Shown: positions 29,601 through 40,023 of the stretch, in pieces
Layout of the letters: each line of letters begins with the position of its first letter
How positions within the stretch are numbered: the stretch's first letter is position 1
Origin: Huiozyma naganishii CBS 8797
Taxonomy: Eukaryota > Ascomycota > Saccharomycetes > Saccharomycetales > Saccharomycetaceae
Length of the DNA stretch: 64,000 nucleotides
Assembly (NCBI RefSeq): GCF_000348985.1
Contig: NC_035922.1
Location: 124,001-188,000, forward strand
Direction: 5' to 3'
The notes under the pieces: model-generated
Told to the model about the DNA's origin: nothing
Seen by the model: only the letters and a program-made list of their open reading frames with translations
The model's database searches: none
Position numbers and translations under genes: made by a program

Positions 29601-30915
29601 GAGAACTCTCGGGAGTGGAGACCAACAGCAACGAAACAACAACACTGAAACTTCCGGTGAAGCACAATCAGCTGCAGATGTATTGTCGAATCAGCAACCC
29701 ACGCTTGTCACAATGGGCACAAAACTCCCGATAGTAAATTCAGTGACGAATACGGCAGACAGCCCGCTCAAGGTAAACAAAAAGAAATCCTCTACAGGAT
29801 CTGGTGATAGAGAAAATAAGAAGAGTGTCATGACTCCTGCTAAAGCTGGCCCGAACATGAACATCAAGTACAAGTTATCACGGGAGAACAAGACCATCTG
29901 GGATTTATACGCCGAGTGGTACATTGGGATTAATGGTCACTGGTCGATCAAAAAACTTATCGAGGAGTACGGTTACCGGCGTTGGAAAGTGAGTGACGAT
30001 TCTCATTTTTTTCCGACAAGGAGGATTATAATGGACTATATCGAAACGGAATGTGATAGAGGTATACAGCTCGGGAGGTTTACCAAGATAGACCAACCAA
30101 GAGAGGACATCCGGAAAATTATTGTGAGTGATGTTGAGAAGTTCAGGATCAACAACGGGCTGACGTTGAACTCATTGTCCCTGTACTTCAGGAATCTGAC
30201 AAAACGGAATGAGGAAATTTGCATATTCAAGGACTTCAAAACATGGGGGGTTAAGATAATGACGGATGAGGAGAAAACCCGGTACAGCAAGCGGAAGCAT
30301 TTACACACGGCGAGCGGTGGCAGTGCGAAAACGCAAGAAGATGGCGAGTCGCCCGAAACTTACTTCAAAGATCCGCTCAATCTCGCGATGAACCCGAACA
30401 ATTCGAACATCCCGTTGAAGACGCTGATGACCACTTCATCCTTCCGCGACAAAGTTTTCAGATTACAGAACACAAAGCCCTCGCCGCTGGCGCAGACAGT
30501 ACCGACAGGCACAGACAGCGGGAACTCCTCTGCCAGTGACAGTCCACAGCCCACAGAGGAGGGACCACTACAGGGTTCTACCAGATCGCAGATGAACTCC
30601 CCAATTAAGGAACGGACAAACAACGACGACGGGATGCCTGCTGCGGGAGAGGCGGCGCCACCGCAACAAAGTGATCCCTCTGCGCTACAGAATGGAGCTG
30701 CGAGTAATGGCACGGGTGCAAGCGAGGGAATATCTGACGGTACGACGAATGGCGACAGCAATTACATTACCACACACTCCAGCTCTGGGACGCCGCAGGT
30801 GCCACCTACAACCATTGCAGACATCTCCCTTGGAGCGCAGCTAGTTCCTGGGAACGACTCACCGTTTTCCCCATCTTCTGCGACGGCCGTTTCGCAGGAC
30901 AGTGCCCGGATGTGA
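26647..30915 (+). CDS. GCR1: Gcr1, glycolytic gene transcription factor, one intron
   Basis: Activator of glycolytic and ribosomal protein genes, binding CTTCC boxes with Rap1 and Gcr2. Exon 1 is proposed to end at 26649: an ATG lies directly before donor GTATGT, and an in-frame ATG at 26623 would add eight residues. The intron is 26650-27759 with perfect TACTAAC at 27726-27732 and acceptor CAG; exon 2 is 27760-30915. Splicing gives M-EQQSQTSSS and about 1052 residues. The frame is also open upstream through the acceptor to an intronic ATG at 27652, giving 1087 residues. Landmarks: conserved N-terminal region (ANFYAITQYILQSYFKV), coiled coil (KLNEKVDTRFSELSQKMTTE), and the DNA-binding domain starting KYKLSRENKTIWDLYAEWYI (about residue 704). 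A ~200-residue Ser/Thr/Pro-rich tail follows that domain, absent in S. cerevisiae. Confidence 0.92.
26650..27759 (+). other. GCR1 intron (proposed), with alternative in-frame acceptor
   Basis: 1110 bp from GTATGT (26650-26655) to CAG (27757-27759), with the branch site TACTAAC at 27726-27732. A second possible acceptor at 27641-27642, preceded by AACTAAC at 27625-27631, would also join exon 1 in frame (M-VFYMYHS). The last 108 bp of the intron are open in the GCR1 frame from the ATG at 27652. Confidence 0.75.
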
Positions 30916-31184
30916 CTACCAGCGAGCAACAGTAATTCTTTATATACAATGCATTGATGTAGTTTATTATCCTTCCCGTATAAGTAATAGCATTTCCCCT
31001 TTGGGCCACAGAGAGCCCGTTCCGGTATTTTTCCCTCCTTTTCCCCTTTTCAGTGCAGTGGGAATTTGAGAGTCCATTTCTCGGTATTTAATACAGAAGA
31101 CGCAGAGGTGAGAGCGATGAAGTGCGATTCTCCAGGGTCTATGGTCCGACGAGTTTGTGAGGCTGAGGTTGTACGCTGGACGGT

Positions 31185-33449
31185 ATGGTTCAAGAGAAGT
31201 TTATTGTGCCGCGAAATCTGACGCTGTCGCAATGTTTGGAGTTGCTTTATTCCGTCGTGCTAAACCAGTACGAAAATCTGAAGGCAGAGTGTGCCCTAAT
31301 CAAGAAGTCTCAGAAGTACAAGAATCTGTCGAAGCTGCACAAATCGCTGGAGTTGCTGCTGGAGTATGTGAATGATGGGCTGAAGAGGGTGGAGAAGTCG
31401 TACGCGGTACAAAGCGGGTGGGGGAACTACATCAAGGAGCATGCAGAGTTCAAAGTGATTATGGAAGACTTCCAAATCCTGGGCCACGAGATAAGGGTTA
31501 TCCGAAGAGAGGTTGTGGATATCATGGAGGAGAATGGGACGGACAAGATCCTTGGGATTTGGAGGATTAATGGGTCGATGAAGAAGAAGTTGGAGGATGA
31601 GGAGAAGGACACCAGAGTGATGCAGAATGCGGAACGGATAAAGGAGGAAAGAAGAAGAGACCTGGAGGCAGCTAAGCTGGAGAGAGAGCAGAAGTTGAAG
31701 GAGCAGAAACTTATGGAACAGCAACTAGAACAACAGAAAGAGAGGCTGCTCGAGCTTAGGATCAAACAGCAGGTAGAGACGCAGATGACAGAAAAGTTAC
31801 AAGAGGAGAAGCGGATGCGGAAACAGTTGGAGTTGAAGAACGAGGAAAAACTGGAAGAGTTACGCCAGAAAATGCTCAAAAATGCAAGGGAGCTCGCCAA
31901 TCAAAACAAGGCTGCACAGGCCATAAGCAGTGCCAAGAAAGAGAGAAGAAGCCTGGATATTCAAAGGGCTTCCAACACCGCGAGGGAACCTGCTGTGACC
32001 GCCCCAAGAAGATCACTAAATGCGAAACCATCCAAGCATATTTCACAGAGGGAACTGAATCAGTCCAGTGTCAACAAGGCAGCCGTGTTGGCATGGTCAT
32101 CTGCTCAACGGAACTACACACCAGAGAACAGCAACTACAAACCCACCACCAGCAAACCTGTTAGGAGAGCTACGTCAGTTTCAGTGGCACCACCAGTAAA
32201 TGTCGTGAGACGCAAAACGGAACCGTTAAAGATTCACGTAAATAAGCCGCTGATGAAAAGTCCAACACTCAAGTCGCCAGCTACTAGAAAGCAACCACAA
32301 TTAAATGCATCTACAAACTCTGCACAGGGGACAACTGCCAACGGTGCGTACAAAGTTTCTTCTAAAATACTATCGTCATCCGTTCCATCATCTCCGAGAA
32401 TCGCACAAGCAGGAGCGAAAGCACGGTCGCAGTCGCCCCCGTCAGCACTGGACCCGGGATGGCCAATTGAAAGGCGTATAGCGCATATCATGAAGACATT
32501 AAACGGGGTAGATCCCATTGCATGCCAACAAATCGTAAACGACATCATGATCACAGATTCCAAAGTGTACTGGGACGATATTGCGGGTTTGAGGGGAGCC
32601 AAGAATGCCTTGAAAGAGATTGTTGTGTACCCGTTCTTGAGACCGGATCTGTTCAAAGGGTTGAGAGAACCCATCAGCGGGATGCTTCTGTTTGGACCCC
32701 CGGGCACAGGTAAAACAATGATTGCCAAAGCCATTGCTACAGAGGCCAATTCTACGTTTTTCAGCATAAGCGCCTCATCGTTGCTATCGAAGTATCTGGG
32801 TGAATCCGAAAAGCTGGTGAAGGCGCTGTTCTACGTCGCGAAGCGGATGGCTCCGTCCATCATTTTCATCGACGAGATTGATTCTTTATTGGGGAATAGA
32901 TCTGATAACGAAAATGAGTCTTCAAGAAGAATTAAGACGGAGTTACTCATACAATGGTCGGAACTTTCCAGTGCGGCAGTTCGCGACGAAGACGGAGACA
33001 CCGGCACGACGAACGGCGACGCTGCGCCAGACAGTAGGGTGCTTGTTCTTTCCGCGACGAACTTGCCCTGGGTCATCGACGAGGCGGCAAGGAGAAGGTT
33101 TACGAGAAGGCTTTACATCCCGCTTCCTGACCCTGAAACCAGAGCATACCACCTGCGCAAGCTCATGTCTAAGCAGAGGAACGGGCTGTTGGATGAAGAT
33201 TTTGATGAAATCGTGGCGGCGACCGATGGATATTCGGGGTCCGACATCACGGCGCTCGCGAAGGAGGCTGCCATGGAGCCGATCAGGGACCTTGGTGATA
33301 AGCTAATGGATGCCAATTTCGATACCATCCGGCCTGTCAACAAGCAGGATTTTGTTAACGCAATGAAAACCATCAAAAAATCGGTCTCAAAGGACTCGTT
33401 AAAACAATTCAACGATTGGGCCTCTCATTACGGGAGTGTTGGCTCTTGA
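31185..33449 (+). CDS. YTA6: Yta6-like AAA ATPase, microtubule-severing/Vps4 clade
   Basis: 754 residues, the same length as S. cerevisiae Yta6 (a cortical AAA protein of limited known function). The N-terminal ~110 residues are helical and may be an MIT-like domain. A long Lys/Glu/Gln-rich coiled coil spans about 130-265, followed by a basic Ser/Thr-rich linker. The AAA module begins near 455: Walker A LLFGPPGTGKT (about 502-512), Walker B IIFIDEIDSLL, sensor LSATNLPW, arginine fingers in RRRFTRR, and the C-terminal helix VNKQDFVNAMKTIKKSVS typical of the Vps4/katanin clade. ATG at 31185; position matches YPL074W. Confidence 0.93.
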   Translation: MVQEKFIVPRNLTLSQCLELLYSVVLNQYENLKAECALIKKSQKYKNLSKLHKSLELLLEYVNDGLKRVEKSYAVQSGWGNYIKEHAEFKVIMEDFQILGHEIRVIRREVVDIMEENGTDKILGIWRINGSMKKKLEDEEKDTRVMQNAERIKEERRRDLEAAKLEREQKLKEQKLMEQQLEQQKERLLELRIKQQVETQMTEKLQEEKRMRKQLELKNEEKLEELRQKMLKNARELANQNKAAQAISSAKKERRSLDIQRASNTAREPAVTAPRRSLNAKPSKHISQRELNQSSVNKAAVLAWSSAQRNYTPENSNYKPTTSKPVRRATSVSVAPPVNVVRRKTEPLKIHVNKPLMKSPTLKSPATRKQPQLNASTNSAQGTTANGAYKVSSKILSSSVPSSPRIAQAGAKARSQSPPSALDPGWPIERRIAHIMKTLNGVDPIACQQIVNDIMITDSKVYWDDIAGLRGAKNALKEIVVYPFLRPDLFKGLREPISGMLLFGPPGTGKTMIAKAIATEANSTFFSISASSLLSKYLGESEKLVKALFYVAKRMAPSIIFIDEIDSLLGNRSDNENESSRRIKTELLIQWSELSSAAVRDEDGDTGTTNGDAAPDSRVLVLSATNLPWVIDEAARRRFTRRLYIPLPDPETRAYHLRKLMSKQRNGLLDEDFDEIVAATDGYSGSDITALAKEAAMEPIRDLGDKLMDANFDTIRPVNKQDFVNAMKTIKKSVSKDSLKQFNDWASHYGSVGS

Positions 33450-33669
33450 ATTGAATACGCCCCTCTTGATAATATCCTGTATAGCATATAAAGTACTTTT
33501 AAAGCAAGAAGAACAAAAATTCGACTGATGGATTATTAACAAATCAGGTATTTTTTGATTAAAACTCGATTTGATCGACGCTTTAAGGTTCCAGTTATTC
33601 TTGTCAGAATCGAAGGGGGCTGGGTCAGAGGAGAGGTGCGTTTAGTCGAAAGTCTCTCGAAGGGTGCTA

Positions 33670-35085
33670 ATGTCTTTTGAAATGATGTCAAGTGTGGTCC
33701 GGGTTTTGCTGGGAAAGACGGACTCGTCAGCAAACGGATTTACGTATGGCTTGCTATTCAGCATAGGTGTGTATGTCACAGCACCAACCGTCCTGTCTCT
33801 GATCGGTTTCGGGGCTAAGTTCACGGAAGATAGTGATAACAAGCGGATGGACAAGTATACACCCGGGCTCTCAAACCCTGCTAACGAGTGCTTTATTAAT
33901 TCTTCTCTACAAGCATTAAGCTCGCTCGATTATCTCACAGCGTATCTACATGACGCTCTGCTCTTGCTCTCTCCCGAAGAAGAGGACGTTGAGAAAAATG
34001 AGGGAACCGGGGTATTGTTGACGAGATCTCTCAGCGATATTGTTGGTCAGCTGCAAACAGTCACTTGCGCGCCACAGACTCTGAGTAACAAACAGTTTGT
34101 ACGTAGTCTGGAACGGATATTCCGAGGCAGGATGTCGCGCACGCAGAACGATGCCCATGAATTTACACAACTACTAGTAGATACGTTAGAAAGTGAAAAC
34201 GTTACAGTGCTTGCCCCGCTCTGTGATGAGACAGCTTTGAAATTCCCATTTGAGGGGGAAACAACTAGTTTCTCCGTTTGCTTGAAGTGCAAGCAGTATT
34301 CTGAAGTGTCAGCACAGAAGTTTCTGATTCATGAACTTGTCGTCCCCAAAAAATCAGACGCCCATTTGGAAGATATTTTAACAGACGGTGATAGCGAACT
34401 GATAGAGGATTACTCTTGCTTATACTGTCAAATAACGGCCATCTTGACAAACGAGAGTAACACTACCAAACCACCAACCGGTTTCGAGGCAGAAATGGTA
34501 GGAAGCTTACAGTCTCTGTTACCGGATCTCAAAATTAACACCGCGCTTCCAGATACCCTTCTCGACTACGTCAAAAGTTACCGTAAGGGCAACTGCAATA
34601 CAAGTATTCTGAAAACAGCAATTATCAGGAGGACCGCAATCAGCAACGCTCCATCAATCCTGTCGCTTCACCTTTCTCGTTCCATGTTCAACGGTGCTAG
34701 TTTCACGAGGAATCCCTGCAGGGTCGAATACCCTGAAACGCTGATTGTTCTACAGCGAGACGTAGAAAATGGCACAGCTGAACGCATAACGTACCGCTTG
34801 CGATCCATGATAAAGCATACTGGTACTCATTATAGCGGTCACTACCAATGCTACAAACACAAACCAGATCTAGTAAAGCTAATGGGAACTGGCGTCACCG
34901 TAAACCGTTCTCCGACAGTCTTAGCGAGGCCGCCAATGATCCAAGAGAGAGTCAAAACTCCGAAGAGTGTACGTCGGTGGCCATACTGGTTCATTTCGGA
35001 TGCTGTAGTGAGGGAGTCCAATGCAGGTAAGATGTTACGCGAGAGTAAATATGTGTATATGCTGTTTTATGAACGGGTGTTGTAG
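33670..35085 (+). CDS. UBP16: Ubp16, mitochondrial outer-membrane deubiquitinase
   Basis: Ubiquitin-specific protease family C19; 471 residues (499 in S. cerevisiae). The first ATG is 33670 (an upstream GTG codon is not used in yeast). A hydrophobic anchor (about residues 24-46) near the N-terminus fits the outer mitochondrial membrane anchor known for the family. The Cys box NECFINSSLQ puts the catalytic Cys at residue 74. The finger cysteines are CLKC and CLYC. The His box HTGTHYSGHYQCYKH holds the catalytic His. The C-terminal motif SKYVYMLFYER is also typical of USPs. Position matches YPL072W. Confidence 0.95.
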   Translation: MSFEMMSSVVRVLLGKTDSSANGFTYGLLFSIGVYVTAPTVLSLIGFGAKFTEDSDNKRMDKYTPGLSNPANECFINSSLQALSSLDYLTAYLHDALLLLSPEEEDVEKNEGTGVLLTRSLSDIVGQLQTVTCAPQTLSNKQFVRSLERIFRGRMSRTQNDAHEFTQLLVDTLESENVTVLAPLCDETALKFPFEGETTSFSVCLKCKQYSEVSAQKFLIHELVVPKKSDAHLEDILTDGDSELIEDYSCLYCQITAILTNESNTTKPPTGFEAEMVGSLQSLLPDLKINTALPDTLLDYVKSYRKGNCNTSILKTAIIRRTAISNAPSILSLHLSRSMFNGASFTRNPCRVEYPETLIVLQRDVENGTAERITYRLRSMIKHTGTHYSGHYQCYKHKPDLVKLMGTGVTVNRSPTVLARPPMIQERVKTPKSVRRWPYWFISDAVVRESNAGKMLRESKYVYMLFYERVL

Positions 35086-35162
35086 AGGCAAAGCTGTGTT
35101 TCTCCATCCTGTATCTCTCCTCTTCCTCCTTACCAATTCACTTCTTTTCAATGGGGGCAATG

Positions 35163-35648
35163 CTATGGAGAATCCATGTCAATGTCCATGTCGTCCACCT
35201 GTGGATTTTCCTGGTAGTCCGTACCATTGGGGAAAACTTCTGTTACAGCGTTGAAGTCAACGTCGACGTCTCCATCTGCGTCCACGCTGAACTTGCTCGT
35301 CCACCATTCCAGCCAGTGTACGTACAGCCATCGGTCCCAATCGACCCACTTTACAACCTGCAATGCTTCCCGCCGTATCCACTCGAGCACGGTTGAATGT
35401 ATCTGTGAATCCACGGTAGGTGCGACGCCCTCTCCCCTCGCCAGTTTCGCGGCAACGTCTTCCGGGACGGCCGTTTCGCGGCAGACTAGTTTCGTTGTCT
35501 CTTGAGCTGTCGGCTCGCTCGGCGAGGGCCCTGCATTGATGGACAGTCGTTCAAAATCCTGAATCAGCCGCTGCCGTTTGTACCGTGAACTCTCTAGAGT
35601 GCCGCCCACATCTGGCGAGTGCACACGCTTCACTTTGAACGTCCTCAT
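35163..35648 (-). CDS. YPL071C-like conserved protein of unknown function
   Basis: 161 residues; S. cerevisiae YPL071C, in the same place and orientation between UBP16 and MUK1, has about 156. No domain is recognised. The N-terminus is basic (MRTFKVKRVHSPDVGG, SSRYKRQRL), the middle is amphipathic with a Trp-rich stretch (EWIRREALQVVKWVDWDRWL), and the C-terminus is very acidic (DVDVDFNAVTEVF, DDMDIDMDSP). Those charged ends suggest a nuclear or cytosolic soluble protein. Assignment rests mainly on synteny and length. Confidence 0.8.
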   Translation of the reverse strand: MRTFKVKRVHSPDVGGTLESSRYKRQRLIQDFERLSINAGPSPSEPTAQETTKLVCRETAVPEDVAAKLARGEGVAPTVDSQIHSTVLEWIRREALQVVKWVDWDRWLYVHWLEWWTSKFSVDADGDVDVDFNAVTEVFPNGTDYQENPQVDDMDIDMDSP

Positions 35649-35878
35649 TGGCCCGCAGCGTTTTCCCTGTGCGCCATCGCTGCTTCTCTTTCTGTCCGTT
35701 CCGAGGAGTTTAAACGATGTGATGGATTCATCGATTAATTTTAAAGACAGTCGTTCACAGGTGGTGTGAGTGTGTTAAACAAGGCTTTGAACACCCTGTT
35801 GCAAACACATATCAAGAAGCTGCTGCTGATCCGATACTATTTGTATAACACTGCATACGAGGGACGCTGGATCACAAA

Positions 35879-37651
35879 ATGAGACAGTTTTGCACGCCGC
35901 CGATTAGTGTGTCGAGTTATGATGTCGCTGAATCGATTCAGGAGTCGTATAAGACCGGGGATGATCGCAGCATGGGGGGCAATAAAGAGGTTTCTGTGAA
36001 ATTGCCCGTTGTTGAGTCTCCATCCAGAGATCTTCCGCAGAAGCAGGATGCCTTTAGGTCTAGGAGTCTCTCGGGGGACGTCGCTTTAACCCCTGAAGAG
36101 ATCAATGAAACTTTGCAAAGCATCGAGGAACTGCCGAACGAACTGCTAAGTATGGTGGAGAAGTTTATTGCAGATCTGAAGCAGCCCAAATACGTGAGAC
36201 CACTAAGTATCCTACAGCTAGCGTCGCTGTTCCAAACGTTCTACAGTAAATTCGACAAGACATCGTTCCAGTATCTGTCGGACATCCCTATAACTAGTAC
36301 AGGAAGTTTCTTGAATGCGAGGGACTCACTGAACACCGGGTTGAGTGGTATATTTGCCCGGAGCAGGAGTAACAGCGCGAACACGTCTGCATCGGCAAGA
36401 GCAAGGAGATCATCCTCTTTATTCAGTGTGGACTCGAACCCTAATGGCTGTCTGCCGATGTTAAGCCCAGAGGAGATCAACAGGCAACTAAGAACCAATA
36501 CTTTGAATAATGTGAGAATTGACAAGTATATGGAGCTGTGTGAGGGGGCTGTCTTTAAGAAGTTGCTGGAGGTTGGCACTTCGGTCGCGTCGCCAATAAA
36601 GAAAAGTGGTTCAACTCAATCTTTGAACTTGCAAACAGGTAAAGTACAGCATATGGAGGAATTCAACATTAGAACTTTGTTTAGAAACACCCCCGAATTT
36701 ATCGAGTACGATAACTTGATGAACGAGAGAATCAAGTGCCTCCACAGGCTTGCGACCACAGGAAAATTGAATTTGGTGAAGTTCTTGGATATACCCGTCA
36801 ACATGGATTTAAACAACAAAGAAACGACAGAAAAGGTAAAGACCCTCATGAATAAGCTCATATACTATTCAGTGCCCCCCTGTGACAAGATCAAAAAACT
36901 GTTGAAACTGCACAAGACGCTGATGGTCGAGTCAAAGGCTATGTCCAATGACGAGTTCCTGTCCATGCTGTTATATTACATTATCATCTTGAAACCGAGG
37001 AGGATATTCCTAAACGAGGAGTTCATTAAAATGTTCAGGTACAAGAAGAAACTGGTCGACAATGAAATATACGCCCTAACAAACCTTGAAGCCGCGTTGA
37101 CTTTCTTGGGGGAGTTGACTTTAAGTGATTTCTCCTCTGAGTTGACTTCGAGTTTGACACGCCAGGAACACCACTTGTTTGAACAACGGTTGAGCGAACG
37201 GATTTCGCTGCCATCAAATAACAATAAGAAACTACACCGTAGTTCAAGCTCGCTAAGCATAACGGAAAATCAATATTTCGAGTCATCCGGCGTTGGGGAG
37301 GAAAGAGAAAAAAACAACTCCTACAATGCACTTAAAACTGTCTTCGACTCATCGTTAAAGAATATAATTGGGAAGATGAAATCGTATACACCGCCAACAT
37401 CGACCATCACTGTTCCAACTATCGACTCTTTGCAAGACACAGACTTGACAGAAACTGTGGAGTCCGGTAAGGACTCTCCAAGTAAGCTGAGTCGGGTGGG
37501 AAGCAATAACGACACCTCTATGACATCCTTCCCGTCGTCGAACAACTCAATACTACCGGAATGGAAAAAATATAGAGATCGACAGTTTGAGGACTTGACT
37601 GTTTACGAACTAAAGGAGGTGTTCACGCTGTATCAGAAGCTGACCGGTTAA
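35879..37651 (+). CDS. MUK1: Muk1, VPS9-domain GEF for Rab5-type GTPases
   Basis: 590 residues (612 in S. cerevisiae). Muk1 is a guanine nucleotide exchange factor for Vps21/Ypt52/Ypt53 in endosomal transport. The N-terminal ~200 residues are Ser-rich and probably disordered. The VPS9 domain lies about residues 270-430, with the segment DEFLSMLLYYIIILKPRRIF and the following NLEAALTFLGELTL characteristic of the fold. The C-terminal tail ends LTVYELKEVFTLYQKLTG. Start codon at 35879 is the first ATG. Position matches YPL070W. Confidence 0.93.
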   Translation: MRQFCTPPISVSSYDVAESIQESYKTGDDRSMGGNKEVSVKLPVVESPSRDLPQKQDAFRSRSLSGDVALTPEEINETLQSIEELPNELLSMVEKFIADLKQPKYVRPLSILQLASLFQTFYSKFDKTSFQYLSDIPITSTGSFLNARDSLNTGLSGIFARSRSNSANTSASARARRSSSLFSVDSNPNGCLPMLSPEEINRQLRTNTLNNVRIDKYMELCEGAVFKKLLEVGTSVASPIKKSGSTQSLNLQTGKVQHMEEFNIRTLFRNTPEFIEYDNLMNERIKCLHRLATTGKLNLVKFLDIPVNMDLNNKETTEKVKTLMNKLIYYSVPPCDKIKKLLKLHKTLMVESKAMSNDEFLSMLLYYIIILKPRRIFLNEEFIKMFRYKKKLVDNEIYALTNLEAALTFLGELTLSDFSSELTSSLTRQEHHLFEQRLSERISLPSNNNKKLHRSSSSLSITENQYFESSGVGEEREKNNSYNALKTVFDSSLKNIIGKMKSYTPPTSTITVPTIDSLQDTDLTETVESGKDSPSKLSRVGSNNDTSMTSFPSSNNSILPEWKKYRDRQFEDLTVYELKEVFTLYQKLTG

Positions 37652-37701
37652 CGAAGTAATGAAGTATGCATTATCTATCTATAATATCATTGTGATCAGA
37701 A

Positions 37702-38787
37702 CTATATATCAGACAGGTGATTGAGTATATATTGCAGTTGCATTCTGGTATCTGGGTTGTTGGAAGGATCTGGCAAGTAGTCGCCCTGTTTGATCAGGTC
37801 CGCCAAAGTTTTGATGGTTTCCCTTGTGTAGTCCATGGACCCGTTTTCCTTCAGGAAATCAATCACCTGCCTTTTCAGTGCAACGTCGTTAGTCTTAGAC
37901 ATGACCAAGTCCAGGATGGTTCGTTGTTTGAGCACTTTCTTCTCGTAGTTTAATCCGTGAATGATTGGGAACGAAAGTTTGCCCTCGGTAATGTCATCGG
38001 CAAACCCTTTGTTCGAGGTCATTGTTTCGTCTGTTAGATTCAAGTAGTCATCTCTCACCTGATACAGGATCCCAAGGAGATTACACAGCGGTTCTAAACT
38101 CTTCCTGTGCGTTGACGCTGCAGTTGGATTGTAAAAATTCGACAGTGTCTCCATCAATCGTATAGTCAAGCGAAACAAACCACCAGTTTTGTTCATAACC
38201 ATATCGAAGTACATTTCCTCCGTGGGGATCACGGCATTATCCCTCCAATATATGTCTAACCCTTGGCCGCGGTGCAGGTTACAGAGTTCCTCGTTAAATA
38301 TTCCAGTCAGTTCTTTGTGAAGTCGCAGGTCTTCCGTGGAGTCCCCCCTGATAAAGTTGTTGATTAGCTGCATGGCAACAAAATACATGTAGTTGGCCGA
38401 ATTAATGGTCATTGGTACCCCGTATATTAGATGTGAAGTGGTTATACCGCGCCTCAAAGCAGAGCTGTCCTCAATATCGTCTATAAGTAAAGAAGAGTTA
38501 TGCAAAATGTCTATTATCTGGGTCAGCGTGTCCAAAATCTCCGCTGGTACCTGGTAAAACTGGTTAAATGTGTGAATCAACTTAGTGCGAAACTGCTTCC
38601 CTTGCTGTTGCGTGATATGCAAATACGGTTTTAACAAGAGCGCCTCGCTGGAAGAATCCCACCTCGGCGCCTGGTTAACGATCTCCTTGACTTTCCACCT
38701 ATCCATGTTGTTGTTTTGGGAATCCGCGGCGTTCAAATACCCGTCAAAGCAGTTACAGCAAGTGTCCAATCCTGTTTCTACAGACAT
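37702..38787 (-). CDS. BTS1: Bts1, geranylgeranyl diphosphate synthase
   Basis: Makes geranylgeranyl diphosphate from farnesyl and isopentenyl diphosphates for protein prenylation. The first aspartate-rich motif is LLIDDIEDSSALRRG (DDIED, residues 103-107). Further signatures are GVPMTINSANYMYF, LHRGQGLDIYWRD, MVMNKTGGLFRL and the second aspartate motif region QVRDDYLNL. It is 361 residues from the first ATG versus 335 in S. cerevisiae. The extra 27 N-terminal residues are Cys-rich and unlike the family, so the ATG at 38706 (MDRWKVKEIV) may be the true start. Position matches YPL069C. Confidence 0.95.
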   Translation of the reverse strand: MSVETGLDTCCNCFDGYLNAADSQNNNMDRWKVKEIVNQAPRWDSSSEALLLKPYLHITQQQGKQFRTKLIHTFNQFYQVPAEILDTLTQIIDILHNSSLLIDDIEDSSALRRGITTSHLIYGVPMTINSANYMYFVAMQLINNFIRGDSTEDLRLHKELTGIFNEELCNLHRGQGLDIYWRDNAVIPTEEMYFDMVMNKTGGLFRLTIRLMETLSNFYNPTAASTHRKSLEPLCNLLGILYQVRDDYLNLTDETMTSNKGFADDITEGKLSFPIIHGLNYEKKVLKQRTILDLVMSKTNDVALKRQVIDFLKENGSMDYTRETIKTLADLIKQGDYLPDPSNNPDTRMQLQYILNHLSDI

Positions 38788-38913
38788 AATGTGTCAGCAC
38801 ATCAGGTTCTTGACGTGGGCGTATTTTGATCTTTATATTATCACTTTTTTTTGTCTCGTATCAGAAGAGAAGACCGATGCCGAAGTGACAGATGTTTGAA
38901 TATATGATGGTAA

Positions 38914-39840
38914 CTATACAATGTTATACAGTGAGACTTTAGCGAATTTCTGTGCCGTCTGCATGTCGTTCCAGTTCTGGGTTGTTTTCTGCTTCTTTTT
39001 GGGTCTCTGAGGCCAGTTTAGGTTATTATTCCTCTCTTTTAGCAAGGGTCTGTCTATCCTTTTGCCGATCGCCTTCAACTCGTTCAAGTTGATGTAGTTC
39101 GGGTCGATGGTACCGGCGTTCGGGAGGTTCCCCAACCTGACGTCTCTAACGTAAGATGTGTCGATTTGGTGTAATTGTGCGACTAAGGACGTGGCTTCTT
39201 CTATTTTTCCCCTGAAACGAACCCCACGGAGGAGCAGCTGCACCAGCTGCTGTGATCTGATCCCTTTCTCTGGGGCAGTCTGCATCGGCGGCAGTGTCTT
39301 CTGCCTCTCTAATGATTCCCGGATCTGTATCATCTCCTGTAACCCCTGGGATATCTTTGCCAGCATGTGGATGTCGTTGGGCACTTTCAAGTTTTCCAAA
39401 TGCTTCATCCCCATGAGCTTCGGTTCCTTCAGCCCAGCGTAGAACAGTTGGTTCTGTCGGTGGATCGACTTATTTAGGTTCTGTCTGTGCAACTCCCATT
39501 CTGGCACGGGCTGCAGGCATCCCTGGGGCAGATCCAATGCAGATTTCATAGCAGGTCTCCGCAACGTCAAATGTTCCATCACATTCCTCTTTTGCTCCTC
39601 TGAAGCGGACTTACTCGCGTTTCTGTTCTCTGCAGGTTTCCTGACACCGCGGTGTGGACGTTTCTTCTTAACCGGCACAGGCACTGCCACTGGTTTCGTC
39701 ACTTTCTTCCGTTTCGTCTGCGAAGGTGCCGCTGCCGCTGCTGCTGCTGCTGCATCCTCTTCAATCTTTTTGGTTTGAGCCCTCGATTCCCGAGAATCTG
39801 GTTTCCGGTAGTCCACCCTCGCACGCTTTCTCAACTCCAT
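38914..39840 (-). CDS. YPL068C-like protein of unknown function, likely nuclear
   Basis: 308 residues, close to S. cerevisiae YPL068C (about 293) in the same position and orientation. No catalytic domain is recognised. The N-terminal third is strongly basic with several NLS-like clusters (MELRKRARVDYRK, TKRKKVTKP, KKKRPHRGVRK) and a run of nine or so alanines encoded by a GCN repeat near 39728-39760. The rest has helical segments (KISQGLQEMIQIRESLERQK, LNELKAIGKRIDRP) and a basic C-terminus (RPKKKQK). Nuclear localisation is inferred from these basic clusters. Confidence 0.8.
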   Translation of the reverse strand: MELRKRARVDYRKPDSRESRAQTKKIEEDAAAAAAAAAPSQTKRKKVTKPVAVPVPVKKKRPHRGVRKPAENRNASKSASEEQKRNVMEHLTLRRPAMKSALDLPQGCLQPVPEWELHRQNLNKSIHRQNQLFYAGLKEPKLMGMKHLENLKVPNDIHMLAKISQGLQEMIQIRESLERQKTLPPMQTAPEKGIRSQQLVQLLLRGVRFRGKIEEATSLVAQLHQIDTSYVRDVRLGNLPNAGTIDPNYINLNELKAIGKRIDRPLLKERNNNLNWPQRPKKKQKTTQNWNDMQTAQKFAKVSLYNIV

Positions 39841-40023
39841 GTGGACCTGTACTGTCCTGATCTGTACCTACCTCATCGCACCAACACACTACCTCTTCAC
39901 TATCCAAAATTTTTCACTTTCATGATTAACCAAAATTTTTCACTTCAAGGCCACTATAATAGCAAGCACATACATACATATATATATATGTGTGTGTGTC
40001 TGTGTGTCTGCTGCACTGAGTAG

